Assembly: GCA_002049455.2 (NCBI GenBank)
Contig: KV918853.1
Coordinates: 186,001 to 250,000, forward strand
Origin: Porphyra umbilicalis
Lineage: Eukaryota > Rhodophyta > Bangiophyceae > Bangiales > Bangiaceae
DNA length: 64,000 nucleotides
Direction: 5' to 3'
This document shows, piece after piece, positions 54,252-64,000 of this stretch. Positions within the stretch are counted from its first letter, which is position 1; each line of letters opens with the position of its first letter. The notes under the pieces are model-generated. The model ran no database searches. It saw only the letters and a list, made by a program, of their open reading frames with translations, and was not told the origin of the DNA. The position numbers and the translations under genes were made by a program.

Positions 54252-55720
54252 CTACTCGCTACCAGACGGGTACCCGTCTTGTCGTTTAAGAACTCTCCAG
54301 CAGTTCATCGTGGAGTGCCCACAGCCAGACGGCTGATTGGAGCATGCACAACAACAGCTGTGAAGGCGCAAAGCACGGCATACACCGTCATACAAAGGCA
54401 AGTACCGAAAACGCGCCCCATCAACCATCACGTCAAGAGAGCCCTCAACAGGAAAAAATTGCTGTACGATCGCGGCGGGTGACCCACTGGAGTTGTCAAA
54501 GACAGCCACAGTGCGGCAGTAGGCAGTGATACAGGATAGCTCACTTGCATACGACCCCCTCGCGATGTTCACCGTCGTATGTGGAGGTGCCATCAAAACA
54601 AGCACCCCAACGCAGTCGTCCACCTTCAACCGCGCGTCGTCGCCGATAGTTGCTCTCCCCCTCCATTTCGCCTGACAAGTCGACTGCCAGCGGGTTTGCG
54701 CCAGCTCTCGCGCAACAGCTGTCACTCGACTCGCAATCAAAGTGCCTCCTGAGCACCTCCAAGTCCCACTGGGCTGTCTCCACAGCGGCTGCGACGCGCA
54801 CAGGTGAGCGCATACCCCCGCATGATGAAGCCACTCGGGTTCGATACCAAAGTACGCCGGCTGGGGGGCGATTTGAGAGGCCAACTGACCATGCAGCATG
54901 CGCTTCATTGCACGCATGGCGTCGTCATGCCCATTCCCCGTGACGATGTCGCTCTTGAGAGTTTGTTGCGCTTTTTCAAATAGCAACTCCTGCACGTGCC
55001 GCAAATGCAGCATCCGCGGGACTACGGACTCAAGAAGCTCACGAAAACGATGCAGGTTGGGGATTTCCGTGCAGCGCCCAAACGCCGCCATTTCCCCTCG
55101 CATACAGGCTGCACACACCAGCGTCAAGAAGTGGCGGCCATGGTGGGCCAGCCCGCTCCGAGAGAGACGGGTCCGGCATGCCGCCTCGCCGTCGACGTGG
55201 CCCGCGGAAAGAAGTAGAGGCCGTTGATCAGCTTGGTGTACGCGACTACCATATGCAACGCTGCTTGCAACGCCGTGAGCTCCGCGCTGTCCGGGAGTAC
55301 GGCACTCTTCAGCACCCGACGAAACACAAAGCACGTCACTGTCAGCGTCGCCGCCTTTTCGGAGATGCCCACCGACACGACCTTGTCCGTCTTCTCCTTG
55401 TAAGTGGTGGAATTCGCAAAGTGACTCTGTGCCAACGCATTCGGGAGCGACAACCCCACACGCTTGCGCTGACCCTTCGTCAGCAGGTCAAACAACCCCG
55501 TCACAAGCCGCTTCGTGAGGCCACGGAACGCCATATGGTCGGGGGCCGGGAGCGCGCTCTGGTGCCCATCGAACATGCCAGGTGGCAGCCCCCCAGCCCA
55601 AAAGTGCAAGACACTATTGTGCGAGTCAGCGCGCAAGCGCAGCTCAGCGAGGCCCCGCTCAGTGTACTTGGCCTCGCTCAGCTTCGGCAGCGCCTCCATT
55701 GGCGTTGGTCGACCGGCCAT
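54252..55720 (-). other. Transposon-protein-like ORF pair on the minus strand
   Basis: An ATG at 55720 opens a 198-codon frame (MAGRPTPMEALPKLSEAKY, later VTCFVFRRVLKSAVLP). It overlaps a second minus frame (54,252-55,334) containing NLHRFRELLESVVPRMLHL and HVQELLFEKAQQTLKSD. The second resembles, from memory, the C-terminal part of proteins coded by large eukaryotic DNA transposons. The two pieces lie in order but in different frames. I cannot tell an intron from a frameshift, so this is not called as a gene. Confidence 0.35.
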
Positions 55721-57513
55721 GGCATAGGCGATGAAGGTGGCACCTAGGAGCGCCTGTTAGGCGGGGGGTGGAGCAATAGGCTCGGCAGGTGTGAGAAATG
55801 GGCGTGGGGGGGGAGGGGGGGCCCAGGTGGGGGATTAACGAGCTGGACGAGGAAGACGTACTCAATGGAGGGGAATGCGTGTAGGACGACAACTGCAGTC
55901 GTTCAACCCAGCGCTCTGGCGCAAGCAGCTCTGGGATGCGACCACTCGTACTTAGCTGCGACGAGACTGTCTGCACAATGCACGATGAGCTTGAGTGGCA
56001 ACAGGGCGTCAAGACATCTGTCCGCCGAGACTGTTTCTGATCGCGCGCTGACAAGTGTTTTTACAGCTATTTCTCCAAAGATTGTAGAATATTGGAAATT
56101 TTCCCGCGAGAAACAAGGCCAAGCGAGATCTGTCCACAAGCCCATTCAAGCTATTCTGCTCTCTTGCCCTCAAAAGATCTGGTATGGGCCTTTCTCGCTG
56201 TTTCTTGAACTGCTGCGATGGACGGCCTGCGCGCGTGGGCACGCCTAGAGGTCGATTCCACGCATTAAGGCGCATGAGCGCGACACATATTCGCGTGCGC
56301 AGAACTCGGCAATGGAACGAGCGTTGGCGCTCCGCATGCACGCATCCTGGAGCCTATTTTATCAGCTTTTTTCATGACACACTTTCAGGCGGCTACGACA
56401 ATAGGCTTGAGAGATAGACGTTTTTCCTTGCATCCCACCGTTGTCATAAACGCCTTTTTGTGGAATAAATGGCCCGCTGATGACGCTGTAGGCGGTAACT
56501 CGACTTGGCTAGGCAACAAAATGCCTGTCATCGGTGGTGCGGGGAATTCTGGACGACATTTGTGACCGTTGGTCAACATGGGCTGAGGTGGTGGGGGGCA
56601 GGTGATGCTCGCAGCCGGCCGAGAGAAAGTGCATTTCCATGGGATGCCAGATCGGATCAATACGTGTCTTGCATCAGAAATTGGGCAGAGCCTGTTCCGG
56701 ATCGGCAGAGACGAAGAAAACGGCGCAATTCTGGAGGGACAGAGAAACACCGGGATGTATCTCAGCGCTACAAGATCCTTTGAGCACCTACTTTTTTTTC
56801 CTTGTGTACCCACGCCTCGGAGACCAGTTCTGTTTACTTCTCATGGTTAAAAAAAGTCTATGTAGAACAGCAGGGAAAGTCCTTTCCTCATTCGCCTAAA
56901 TGCATGGAATAGACCTTTAGTTAAGGGCGGTCTTCTGGGTCTGATCTGACAGTACGAAGCCCTCTCACAAGCACCGCCAGGGCAGCATACGTGTCGCCCA
57001 CTCGGGCTGACAGTCTCCACATACCTCTTTTTAATTGGCCCAAGAGCACACCGAGCCCACATTCTGGCTTCCCATTGGTCAAAACCCAGAAGTCCGGGAG
57101 ACGGGGGTCTTAACTAGGCGTGTGGGGGCACGTGCCGGCCCGTCGCGCTCGCCCTTGTGCCGCCGTCGAGTGGCTCGCCCCCTTCCAAGGTCGTCCAAGG
57201 CAGGCAGGCAGAGCCGACACGAAGGATGGAGATGTGTGACTGCAACGCGGCGCAAGCGCGCCTGTTCGTCGAGGCACGGGCGGTGTAGTGAGCGCCTGTG
57301 GAGCTCGCCACACCCCCCTCCTCCCCCCCCTGCCACCTGGACCCTCTACGAAATTCCGAGGCACCTGCAGTACCCATTGTCGCTCGCGCCGCTCCAGCAA
57401 AAGCAACAGCGCGCGCCACGGCAACAGAATGGCGGAGCCGCCCTCGTTGTCGCCAGGCGTCGCGGCGGTGGGCACCGTGCGACGTTGAGGCCACTGGTAC
57501 AGAAAGCGCCACA
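55721..57513. other. No gene recognised
   Basis: Balanced to AT-richer composition at 56,000-57,100 with short frames on both strands. No structural RNA or repeat recognised. Confidence 0.4.
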
Positions 57514-57630
57514 TCCGTCTGTGCGGGTGTCTCCGTCTGTGCGGGTGTCTCCGTCTGTGCGGGTGTCTCCGTCTGTGCGGGTGTCTCCATCTGTGCGGGT
57601 GTCTCCGTCTGTGCGGGTGTTTCCGTCTGG
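57514..57630. repeat. 18-bp tandem repeat, about 6.5 copies
   Basis: Units of TCCGTCTGTGCGGGTGTC with single substitutions. Being a multiple of three it yields periodic translations in every frame (VSPSVR, SVCAGV, TETPAQ and so on), none with independent support. Confidence 0.92.
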
Positions 57631-58077
57631 GCGCCGCACCCGGGCTGTTTGGGTGGAACTCGGCCACACGAGGGGCGTCCCCACTGTCCTAGCCGGAACG
57701 CACCCACTGCGAGGAAGAACGGGTGCGCACCGGCCGTGACGGCCGCGCCCGAGTTCCACCCCAAAAAAGGGGTCTCCTACGCAGCAGCACCCCCTAGTGC
57801 GCTAAAGCGGGGCCGTTGGCCGCACCCGCGCAGGCGTCCCCGGCAGACCAGGTCCACGGCCGACCCGTGCTCGTGGCGCGCCGCCCCCCTCCCACTCCGT
57901 CTGGGCACACACGGGCGCTCGACAGTGGCTTGCCCGGCCGGCCGCCGCGCCACGCCCGTGTTCGGCCGTCCCTTGCCGCGGGCGACGCTACCGCGCACCG
58001 CCAGGCGGGCGTCCCCCCCACGCGGCGCCGTCGGCCGGTCAGAGATATCGTCTCCGGACGAGGCCGCCAAACAGAAC

Positions 58078-58101
58078 GCCGAACAAAGTTGCGTGTTCGG
58101 C
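58078..58101. repeat. Hairpin GCCGAACA/TGTTCGGC
   Basis: Perfect 8-bp arms around the 8-nt loop AAGTTGCG. Confidence 0.8.
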
Positions 58102-58135
58102 AACAAGCAAATAAACATGCCATCTGTTGGGGCGT

Positions 58136-58161
58136 CTGTTCGGGTAACGGAGCCCGAACAG
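58136..58161. repeat. Hairpin CTGTTCGGG/CCCGAACAG
   Basis: Perfect 9-bp arms around TAACGGAG; the arms extend imperfectly to GCGT and AACGC outside. Confidence 0.85.
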
Positions 58162-59462
58162 AACGCGTTTTTGTTCGGTGCTGTTTGCCTCTCTCGAGAG
58201 GAAACCATGCACTGTCAAGGCCCTGCCTCGTGTATCGGCTCTTTACTGTACACACTATTAATAACAATGACACAAGATCCTGCAACGCTTCTAGCGGAGT
58301 CTTCCGGACGCATGAAAGCAACTGCATTCAACTCTTGGTACAAGCTTCTCATAAATACAATCGAACACACTGTGGCCCTCACTGTACAGTGTGTTCTCGT
58401 TATATAAGAGAATCGTGCACAAGAGAATATGGGTCTCGAGTCGTCGATTTTCGGATGTGCAGGCCACTTTCTATTCATATTGAGCTGGACCAGCTGTCTC
58501 TTGTATTAACACACCGTACCGGGTCGTCGGATGAGCGCGCTGGCGCAATCTCCCTGCACACCTCAGCTGGGACCGGCGGCCTTCCACCTTGCGTTCGCGG
58601 CCACCCACACCACACGCGTCCTCACTGTCGACCCCATCGTCGTCGGCCGGATGCTACCGCCACCTCTCTCGGTACAAGCTGCCCGTCTTACCCTCCCCAC
58701 CCCTCCTCCCATTCGCCCTTCCCTCCCTCCATATCTTCGCCCCTTCCCTTCTCCTCCGGTTCCTTGCTGCCCCCCCCCCACTTTTTCTCCTCATAGCCCC
58801 TCTCCTGCCTTCCCACTCAATCTGTGAACGCGTCACCTGTGGAGCTGCTTCTCTCCCGTCTCTGGTACGTGACGTGTCTCACTCGCTGCATCCTCGTGCT
58901 TGACACGCTCTCTCCCCCATGCGTTTCCACGCTACTCCCCATCACCCGCCTCCAATCGCACCGAGCACTTGCTACCACATGGGAGTAACATCGCGGCGCT
59001 CCCGTTCGTGTGCCCGCAGGTGACGCGGTCTTTTTGCGTCGACGCCCGTTGTGGCCACAAGCACTCTGACATTGTTCTGCCTGTAGCTCGTGCTCTGCTC
59101 GTTCTGCTGGATACAACGTGCTCTACGTGGCTCAATTCACATGTCTGTCTAGTGGGCTTCGAGTATGCGTGTCGGGCCTCTTTGTGGTAGCTCTCAATGA
59201 AAAGAAGACCGACTAGGCGCTCAGTCGACCCATTGGTCCCGGTATTCGTAAACTGTTCACCAGGTTCATCTCGTGGGGTTTGACTTGTATGCTTCGCTCC
59301 TCACCAGATGCCTCCAGACTCCCATCATACTAAGTTGATCTTGAGTCCAAAGAAAAGATCTCGTGATTCTCGCGAGAGGACTGTGCATCGGGCTCGTGCT
59401 CGCCGAACATACACGTACAGTAACAGAATCGACGTTGTTCGGTGTCTTTTCGCCCAACAAGA

Positions 59463-59489
59463 CCCGAACAGAATCTCGTTCTGTTCGGG
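59463..59489. repeat. Hairpin CCCGAACAGAA/TTCTGTTCGGG
   Basis: Perfect 11-bp arms around TCTCG, about 420 bp upstream of the PAN-domain gene. Same core as the two hairpins at 58.1 kb. Confidence 0.85.
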
Positions 59490-59911
59490 CGACCCCAATT
59501 GCAGACGACAGCTGCGGAGGGGGTGTCGCACGACTGCGCCGGGCTTCTGACTGCTACTCCCCCCCCCCGCGACCCTCCCCTGCCACACTCCACCCTCTTT
59601 CCCTGCGTTGCGAACAGCCGGGGCGCTGCCAAGTCAGCGCACAAGCAGGCCGCCCGCGGGCGCAGGCCGCAGCCGCCGCAGATGCCCTTTGCGGCGACGC
59701 CGCTGTCGATGCCCCCGCCACGGCGGAGAGTGATATAAGTGAGTTGCACGCGGCGGGTCACTGGGAGACGACCGCCTTCGTAGCAGCGTGCCCATTGAAG
59801 CCGCGCGCGCGCCGCCTCCCTTGCCTCTTGGGCGTCATTCACCGGCGGGGTGGGCAACCTCGCGCCCGTCGCAGGCGCGTGTTTGGGTGGCAGCAGACGC
59901 TGTCGGGTGGC

Positions 59912-61243
59912 ATGGCCTCACCCTGGCGGATGATGACAGTGGCGGCCGCGACGGCGGCGGCCGCCGTCGTGGTGGCTTTGATGTCCGCTGTGGTGTCGCC
60001 CGCGACTGCGTCGCCGGCCGACCGGATTCCGCCGCTGGGCCCGCCCCTGAAGGCGCTGCCGAACATCACCGGGCAGCCGTCCGCGACGGTCTCAGCCACG
60101 GTGGGCGACGACTTCTTCCTATACGTGCTCGCCAAAGGCCCCCCCCCTCTCGCGTACGAATGGCAGGAGCAGTACGTCCCCGGCGGCCCCTGGTTCAACG
60201 CCGACCCCGGGAATGCCAAGCAGGCGCCGCTGTACGAGAGCTACAGCACGTCCTGCCCGCCGGCGGGGAGCGACCGCTTCTGGGTACGGGCGGTTGTGTC
60301 CAACGCTGCCGGGGCTGTCACGTCACGGCCGACCGAGGTGTGGCTGAGCACGTCGTCCGTCTTTTTTTCGCCCAAAGGCGGGGGCGCCGTCGCTCTCAAG
60401 GCCAGCACTGTCGCCACGCTGACGTGGACGGCGTTTGCCAGCTCACGGGTGGTCCCCGACGTGCAGGTCTTTCGCTTGGGTCGCGGGGACCTCCGCAGCG
60501 TGCCAGAGGCCACGTCGTGGAGTGAGGGCTCGGAAGCGCGGCGGACCGTCACCCTCTCGTGGGTGCCCTCTGAGGATGACGACGGGGCCGTCTACTACGC
60601 GGTCGCCTCTACCTCGTGTTCGGGTTTGCGAGTCCCGCCCTTCAAGACCGCGGAGTCGGGGAGGACGCGCGTGTCCGTCTCGCTGGGCGGCCTGGCTTCT
60701 GTGCTGACCTCCCCGCCACGGTGTCCGCGCGGCTCCCGCGCGGTGCGGGGCGACATGGACGGCCTGGCGCTCAACAATGGCAACACAGAGTCGGCGCCGT
60801 CGTGCGCATTGTGCCGCCTTGCGTGCGTGGCCCTGCCGGGCTGTGACGTGTGGGTGTGGGGCAGCGGCGGCGGAGGACGCGACCGGCAGTGCTGGCTGAA
60901 GAAGGGCAAGCCCGTCCGCGACACGCGGAGCCCGCGGGTGGCGCTGAAGGATGCCGCCTCGGCAGGCCGCTCCGTGTGGGTGTCGGGGGAGGTGTCGCCG
61001 CCTGCCCCATGCCCCGGCAGGTGGGGTTGGGACCATGGGGGGGAAGTCCTCGTCGACGGCTCCGTTTTCAAGGTTGACACCTGCACCGCGTGCGCGGCGG
61101 CGTGCGCCGCATGGCCGGGTTGCAATGTGTGGGTGTTTGGGGCGGTGACGCTGGGGAGTGACCGTCACCGGCAGTGCTGGCTCAAGCGGTCCAACAACTG
61201 GGCATCCAAGCAGAACTGGCGCTGGGTGTCAGGGAGGATCTGA
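59912..61243 (+). CDS. Secreted protein with Ig-like region and two PAN/apple-like domains
   Basis: 443 residues from ATG 59912, uninterrupted, ending TGA. Residues 1-34 are a signal peptide (MASPWRMMTVAAATAAAAVV, cleavage near ATASPA). Residues about 45-260 are beta-rich with Ig-like features (LAYEWQEQYVPGGPWF, DRFWVRAVVSNAAGAVTS). Two related Cys-rich modules follow: about 269-345 (CPRGSRAVRG, SCALCRLACVALPGCDVWVW, RQCWLKKG) and 367-443 (CPGRWGWDHG, TCTACAAACAAWPGCNVWVF, RQCWLKRS). The pattern C..CA..C...PGC..WV.......CWLK is that of PAN_4-type modules, which bind sugars or proteins. It probably acts at the cell surface or in the polysaccharide wall. The frame is open upstream to 59,363 but lacks a better signal sequence. 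A possible AATAAA lies at 61448. Confidence 0.8.
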   Translation: MASPWRMMTVAAATAAAAVVVALMSAVVSPATASPADRIPPLGPPLKALPNITGQPSATVSATVGDDFFLYVLAKGPPPLAYEWQEQYVPGGPWFNADPGNAKQAPLYESYSTSCPPAGSDRFWVRAVVSNAAGAVTSRPTEVWLSTSSVFFSPKGGGAVALKASTVATLTWTAFASSRVVPDVQVFRLGRGDLRSVPEATSWSEGSEARRTVTLSWVPSEDDDGAVYYAVASTSCSGLRVPPFKTAESGRTRVSVSLGGLASVLTSPPRCPRGSRAVRGDMDGLALNNGNTESAPSCALCRLACVALPGCDVWVWGSGGGGRDRQCWLKKGKPVRDTRSPRVALKDAASAGRSVWVSGEVSPPAPCPGRWGWDHGGEVLVDGSVFKVDTCTACAAACAAWPGCNVWVFGAVTLGSDRHRQCWLKRSNNWASKQNWRWVSGRI

Positions 61244-61924
61244 GACGGCAAGGGGGAACCGGTCGCGGGCGCTCCATGCTCGACGGCCACGGTGGACGAC
61301 GCGAGCAAGGGAGGGGTACGGCTGGGGGGACGGCGGGTTGGCGCGACGACGGGGCGTGCAGGGCGTGCGTCGCGACCCAGTGGAGCGGGGGGGGTGTCCG
61401 CCTGCGGGCGACCTCACTCAGCTCACTCTGTGGCTGCACGTCCCATCAATAAATCATAATATGGCGCGTCTCCAAAAAATGATCGGATCTGAGCAACGCT
61501 CACAGCAAGTCGCAGCAGTTAACAGCAGCCAGCTCACAGCACAGAACTTAAAATTGCTGTGATCGCCCTTGCCTCCCACAGAGCCATCCAGCAGCCTTCA
61601 GCAGGCAATTTTTTATCAAAGCACACGGGTCTCGGACCCGTATAATTGGCATGCTCCGTGACAGAATACTGGCACTTCCAGCAGACCAATTAGATCGGCC
61701 CAAACTGCTAAACCACATGCGAGTGGTAGCCAATCACATGGCTTCTTGGTTTCACACCAGGGTTTCTGAATACGAAACGGCCAAACCTGCCGAGGATCAC
61801 ACGGTGTCTCTCGAGCGGGCCACCTCGACTCGAAGACCTCACAGGCGGAACTCAGGACCAAGCCATTCATCTTGGAACGCACATCTACAGCTCATCCAAA
61901 GCCCAGCGGTATCCCATCCAAAAC
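61244..61924. other. 3' flank of the PAN gene, no gene recognised
   Basis: GC-rich for 200 bp, then balanced; AATAAA at 61448-61453 could serve in 3' end formation. Nothing else seen. Confidence 0.4.
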
Positions 61925-62105
61925 TCTGTTGGATGCGTCTGGATGAGCAGTACAGCCGTTCTCCCAAACATCCCGCACGGCCAACTGTTGCCAAAGAGTG
62001 ACCAATCGGCCTCTGCGGGGTCGTAGAGGCCGATTTGGAGCTCTCTTGCAACTGCGGGATTTTTGGGAGAACGGCTGTAGACGCCCAGCCCATCCGTCAA
62101 CATCT
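61925..62105. mobile_element. 180-bp hairpin element (MITE-like)
   Basis: TACAGCCGTTCTCCCAAA at 61951 is the reverse complement of the sequence ending at 62079. The arms, about 60 bp each, pair with few mismatches around a loop near 62,020, and weaker symmetry extends about 25 bp further out. It could be a small non-autonomous DNA element or, read as RNA, a microRNA-like foldback. No target duplication is clear. Confidence 0.65.
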
Positions 62106-64000
62106 AAAAGAGTGACGAGACGACATCCAAGGAGCATTTCCCTGGACTTTAGTCAATGGTACTTATCAACATGCGCATGGGGTCACACACATAACTTTTT
62201 TTTTTCTCCAGTGCACGCGCGGGAGTACTTGCGGTTGGCCCCGTGTGCACACCTTTTCGGGCGGTACGCAGTGTATCGATCACTGCTGCGGGTCCTTTGG
62301 GCATGGTTCGGTGCGCAACATGCGTCCAGCACTTTCTGTAGCTTTTCTCGTTTGTAGCATGTCAGCCGCGGTCATACGGACGCCGTACGTCGCTTTTCGT
62401 AGGATGTCCGGGTCAGTTGCCTCAGAATGAGGGTGGTGCGTTCAGACCCCCGGAAACGTCGATCTGGTCAGACGCGTGGACTGTATTTTGTGGTTAAGTC
62501 CGGCGATGGCGCTCCACGGGACAACCAAGGTACATTCTGTTCGAATTTTCAAGCAGACGCTCGCGACCCATCGTCCTGGAGGAGAGGGCTCCCGGACGGC
62601 CGGCGGGAGCTGCCGACGGCCGCACCACCGCTGTCGTCGGGGTCACCACCGCAGCGGCCGCACACGCCCGACACACCCCCCGCACGCGCGTCGGTGCGCG
62701 ACCGCCCGCGACCAACACAGCCGGCGCGCGGTCGGCCGTCGCGCCGACGAGGCGACCAGCCCCACCCACCCCCCCGCGCGCGCGTGTGGGTGTCCCCGCC
62801 GGCGGCCGCACCGCCCGTCGCGCGCGATATGGCATGGTCCGAGGCGCCGCCGCCCCCGCGCCGACGCGGCGGCAGCGTTGACGGCGGCCCCGCCCGTTGT
62901 GGTGCCCCCCCACTCCTCGCCCCCGCAACTGTCTGACGGGGGACGAGCTCCGCCGCCGTTGGGAGCGAGGACGGGCGCCGGCAGCGCCACCGCCGCCTCC
63001 CCTGCCGCGGCTGCCGCCGCTGTCGCGCCCACCATCGCCGCGACTGCGACGGGTGGTGGCTGCGACGGCGGCGGCGGCGGCGGCGGGCTGTGGTCCATGG
63101 CCCCACCGTCGCCGCTGCCGCCGTTAGCGGGCGTGCGCACCGCCGCCGACGCGCCGTCGGGGGGCGGCGGCGCGGAGTTCGACGGCGGCCTGCCTGCGGC
63201 AGCGGCGGCGGCGCCCAACTGCCGCGGCCGTGGCGACCGGGACGGGTGCGACGGCAGGCCGGCGGCGGTGTGCACGTCTGGAGGTGCGAGGGTATTCGTC
63301 TGCTTATGGCTGGGGGGGGGAGGTGCGGCGGTGACGGCGGCGGCGTGGGCGGCGGCGGCGGGGGTGCTTGTTGGCGGTGGCTTGTTTGCCGAGGATGCGC
63401 GGCCGCGCGAGGGGGTGGTTCGCGTGGGCTGGTCGTCGGCGGCTGCTTCGCACGTTGTAAACAAGTTCAGGGTATTTCCGCGAACGCGTTTTCAGTTCAC
63501 ACCCGTTTGGATGGGCCTTCTGCCGGCGGTGACGATGCCAACGCTGCTGCATCCGATCCACTGGGGGTGGGGGCGACGTACTCGTGCCACGACTGCGTGG
63601 CGGTGGTGGCGCCGCGTCAGCCCGCGCCGCTTGGCCGCCACGCGGCGCGCGGCCACGTCGTTGCTGCCGCCAATCAATGGCCTCTCGGCACCCCCGGTCG
63701 AAACGGCCGTCAACCCGCCTCGGAGCGGCGCGCCCGCGGCCGAGCACTGTATCGATGACAATGCCGGGGCACCGTGCGTCTCTCGCCGCGTCGCCTTGCG
63801 CCGTCCCGACGCGGTTGCTCCCCCCTTGTCCACGGCACTGCCGCGCCCGCTGCTCTTGTACGACCGAGCACTGCTCCTCCCTCGCGGCAGCGGCTGCCAC
63901 CCACCCGCCGTCGTTGCTCGCCCCCGTCCACGGCCAGGCGGCCGCCGGCAGGCCACCCGGCCGCCCCCACCCCCTCTCGGCGGGCGTAGCCTATCGACAC
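62106..64000. other. GC-rich end of the window, no convincing gene
   Basis: From 62,550 the sequence again becomes CCG/GGC-rich with open frames on both strands. A minus frame 62,643-63,464 (Ala/Pro/Gly-rich) starts with TTG and shows no domain. A gene lying across the window edge cannot be excluded. Confidence 0.4.

Larger units (their letters stand above)
57631..59911. other. Intergenic with TGTTCGG hairpins, no gene recognised
   Basis: Contains three small inverted repeats built on the same core (58078-58101, 58136-58161, 59463-59489). Frames above 200 codons on either strand are not domain-bearing. The last 900 bp precede the PAN-domain gene and may include its promoter. Confidence 0.4.

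Noticed and set aside
57514-57630. CRISPR-like array
   Set aside because: The units are contiguous 18-bp copies with no spacers, in a eukaryotic context, so it is a minisatellite.
62643-63464. 273-codon minus-strand Ala/Pro-rich ORF
   Set aside because: Starts with TTG, is low-complexity throughout and has an equally open frame on the other strand.

Overview
The window looks like GC-rich nuclear DNA from a photosynthetic eukaryote, most likely a red alga of the Bangiales (Porphyra/Pyropia type). The reasons are: eukaryotic genes that are mostly intron-free, extreme GC content with long poly-C/poly-G runs inside coding sequence, a GT-AG spliced NOT4 gene, plastid- or mitochondrion-type presequences, and a tRNA-Leu whose only interruption lies in the D-loop, a position known from the red alga Cyanidioschyzon. 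The taxon is an inference; no marker here proves it.

Regions 1-34.9 kb form a gene-bearing, very GC-rich block. In order: a 3.1 kb low-complexity stretch with a 96-bp tandem repeat; an ATM1/HMT1-type ABC half-transporter (-); a long-TIR foldback element; a glycerophosphodiester phosphodiesterase (-); tRNA-Leu(AAG) (-); a SAM-domain protein (-); a Gly-rich coiled-coil protein with an EF-hand-like end (+); arginyl-tRNA synthetase (-); NOT4 (RING-RRM-CCCH, two introns, +); NDUFAF7 (-); an MGRN1/RNF157-type RING ligase (-); and a plastid-targeted FtsH/M41-like protein that has lost its zinc motif (+). Four clean genes (ABC, ArgRS, NOT4, M41-like) read without interruption. Five others (GDPD, SAM, coiled-coil, NDUFAF7, RING) change frame at or beside C/G runs, of 7 to 23 bases in the cases that can be placed. 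This looks like homopolymer length error in the assembly, or slippage, rather than gene death.

Regions 35-58 kb are less GC-rich and repeat-dominated. They hold a broken Ty3/gypsy LTR-retroelement (36.4-39.5 kb), inverted repeats beside it, unrecognised ORFs, a short extended-PHD-finger ORF with an acidic repeat tail, a Tc1/mariner-IS630-type transposase with one in-frame TGA, several minisatellites, and ORFs that look derived from other transposons.

Regions 58-64 kb carry small TGTTCGG-type hairpins, one intact secreted protein with an Ig-like region and two PAN/apple-like domains (59.9-61.2 kb), a 180-bp hairpin element, and a final GC-rich stretch with no convincing gene.

The genes do not form a pathway. 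They are ordinary housekeeping genes (translation, ubiquitin ligases, complex I assembly, lipid turnover, transport) beside a transposon graveyard. The most distinctive element is the tRNA-Leu(AAG) with a 13-nt D-loop intron whose ends fit a minimal bulge-helix-bulge.
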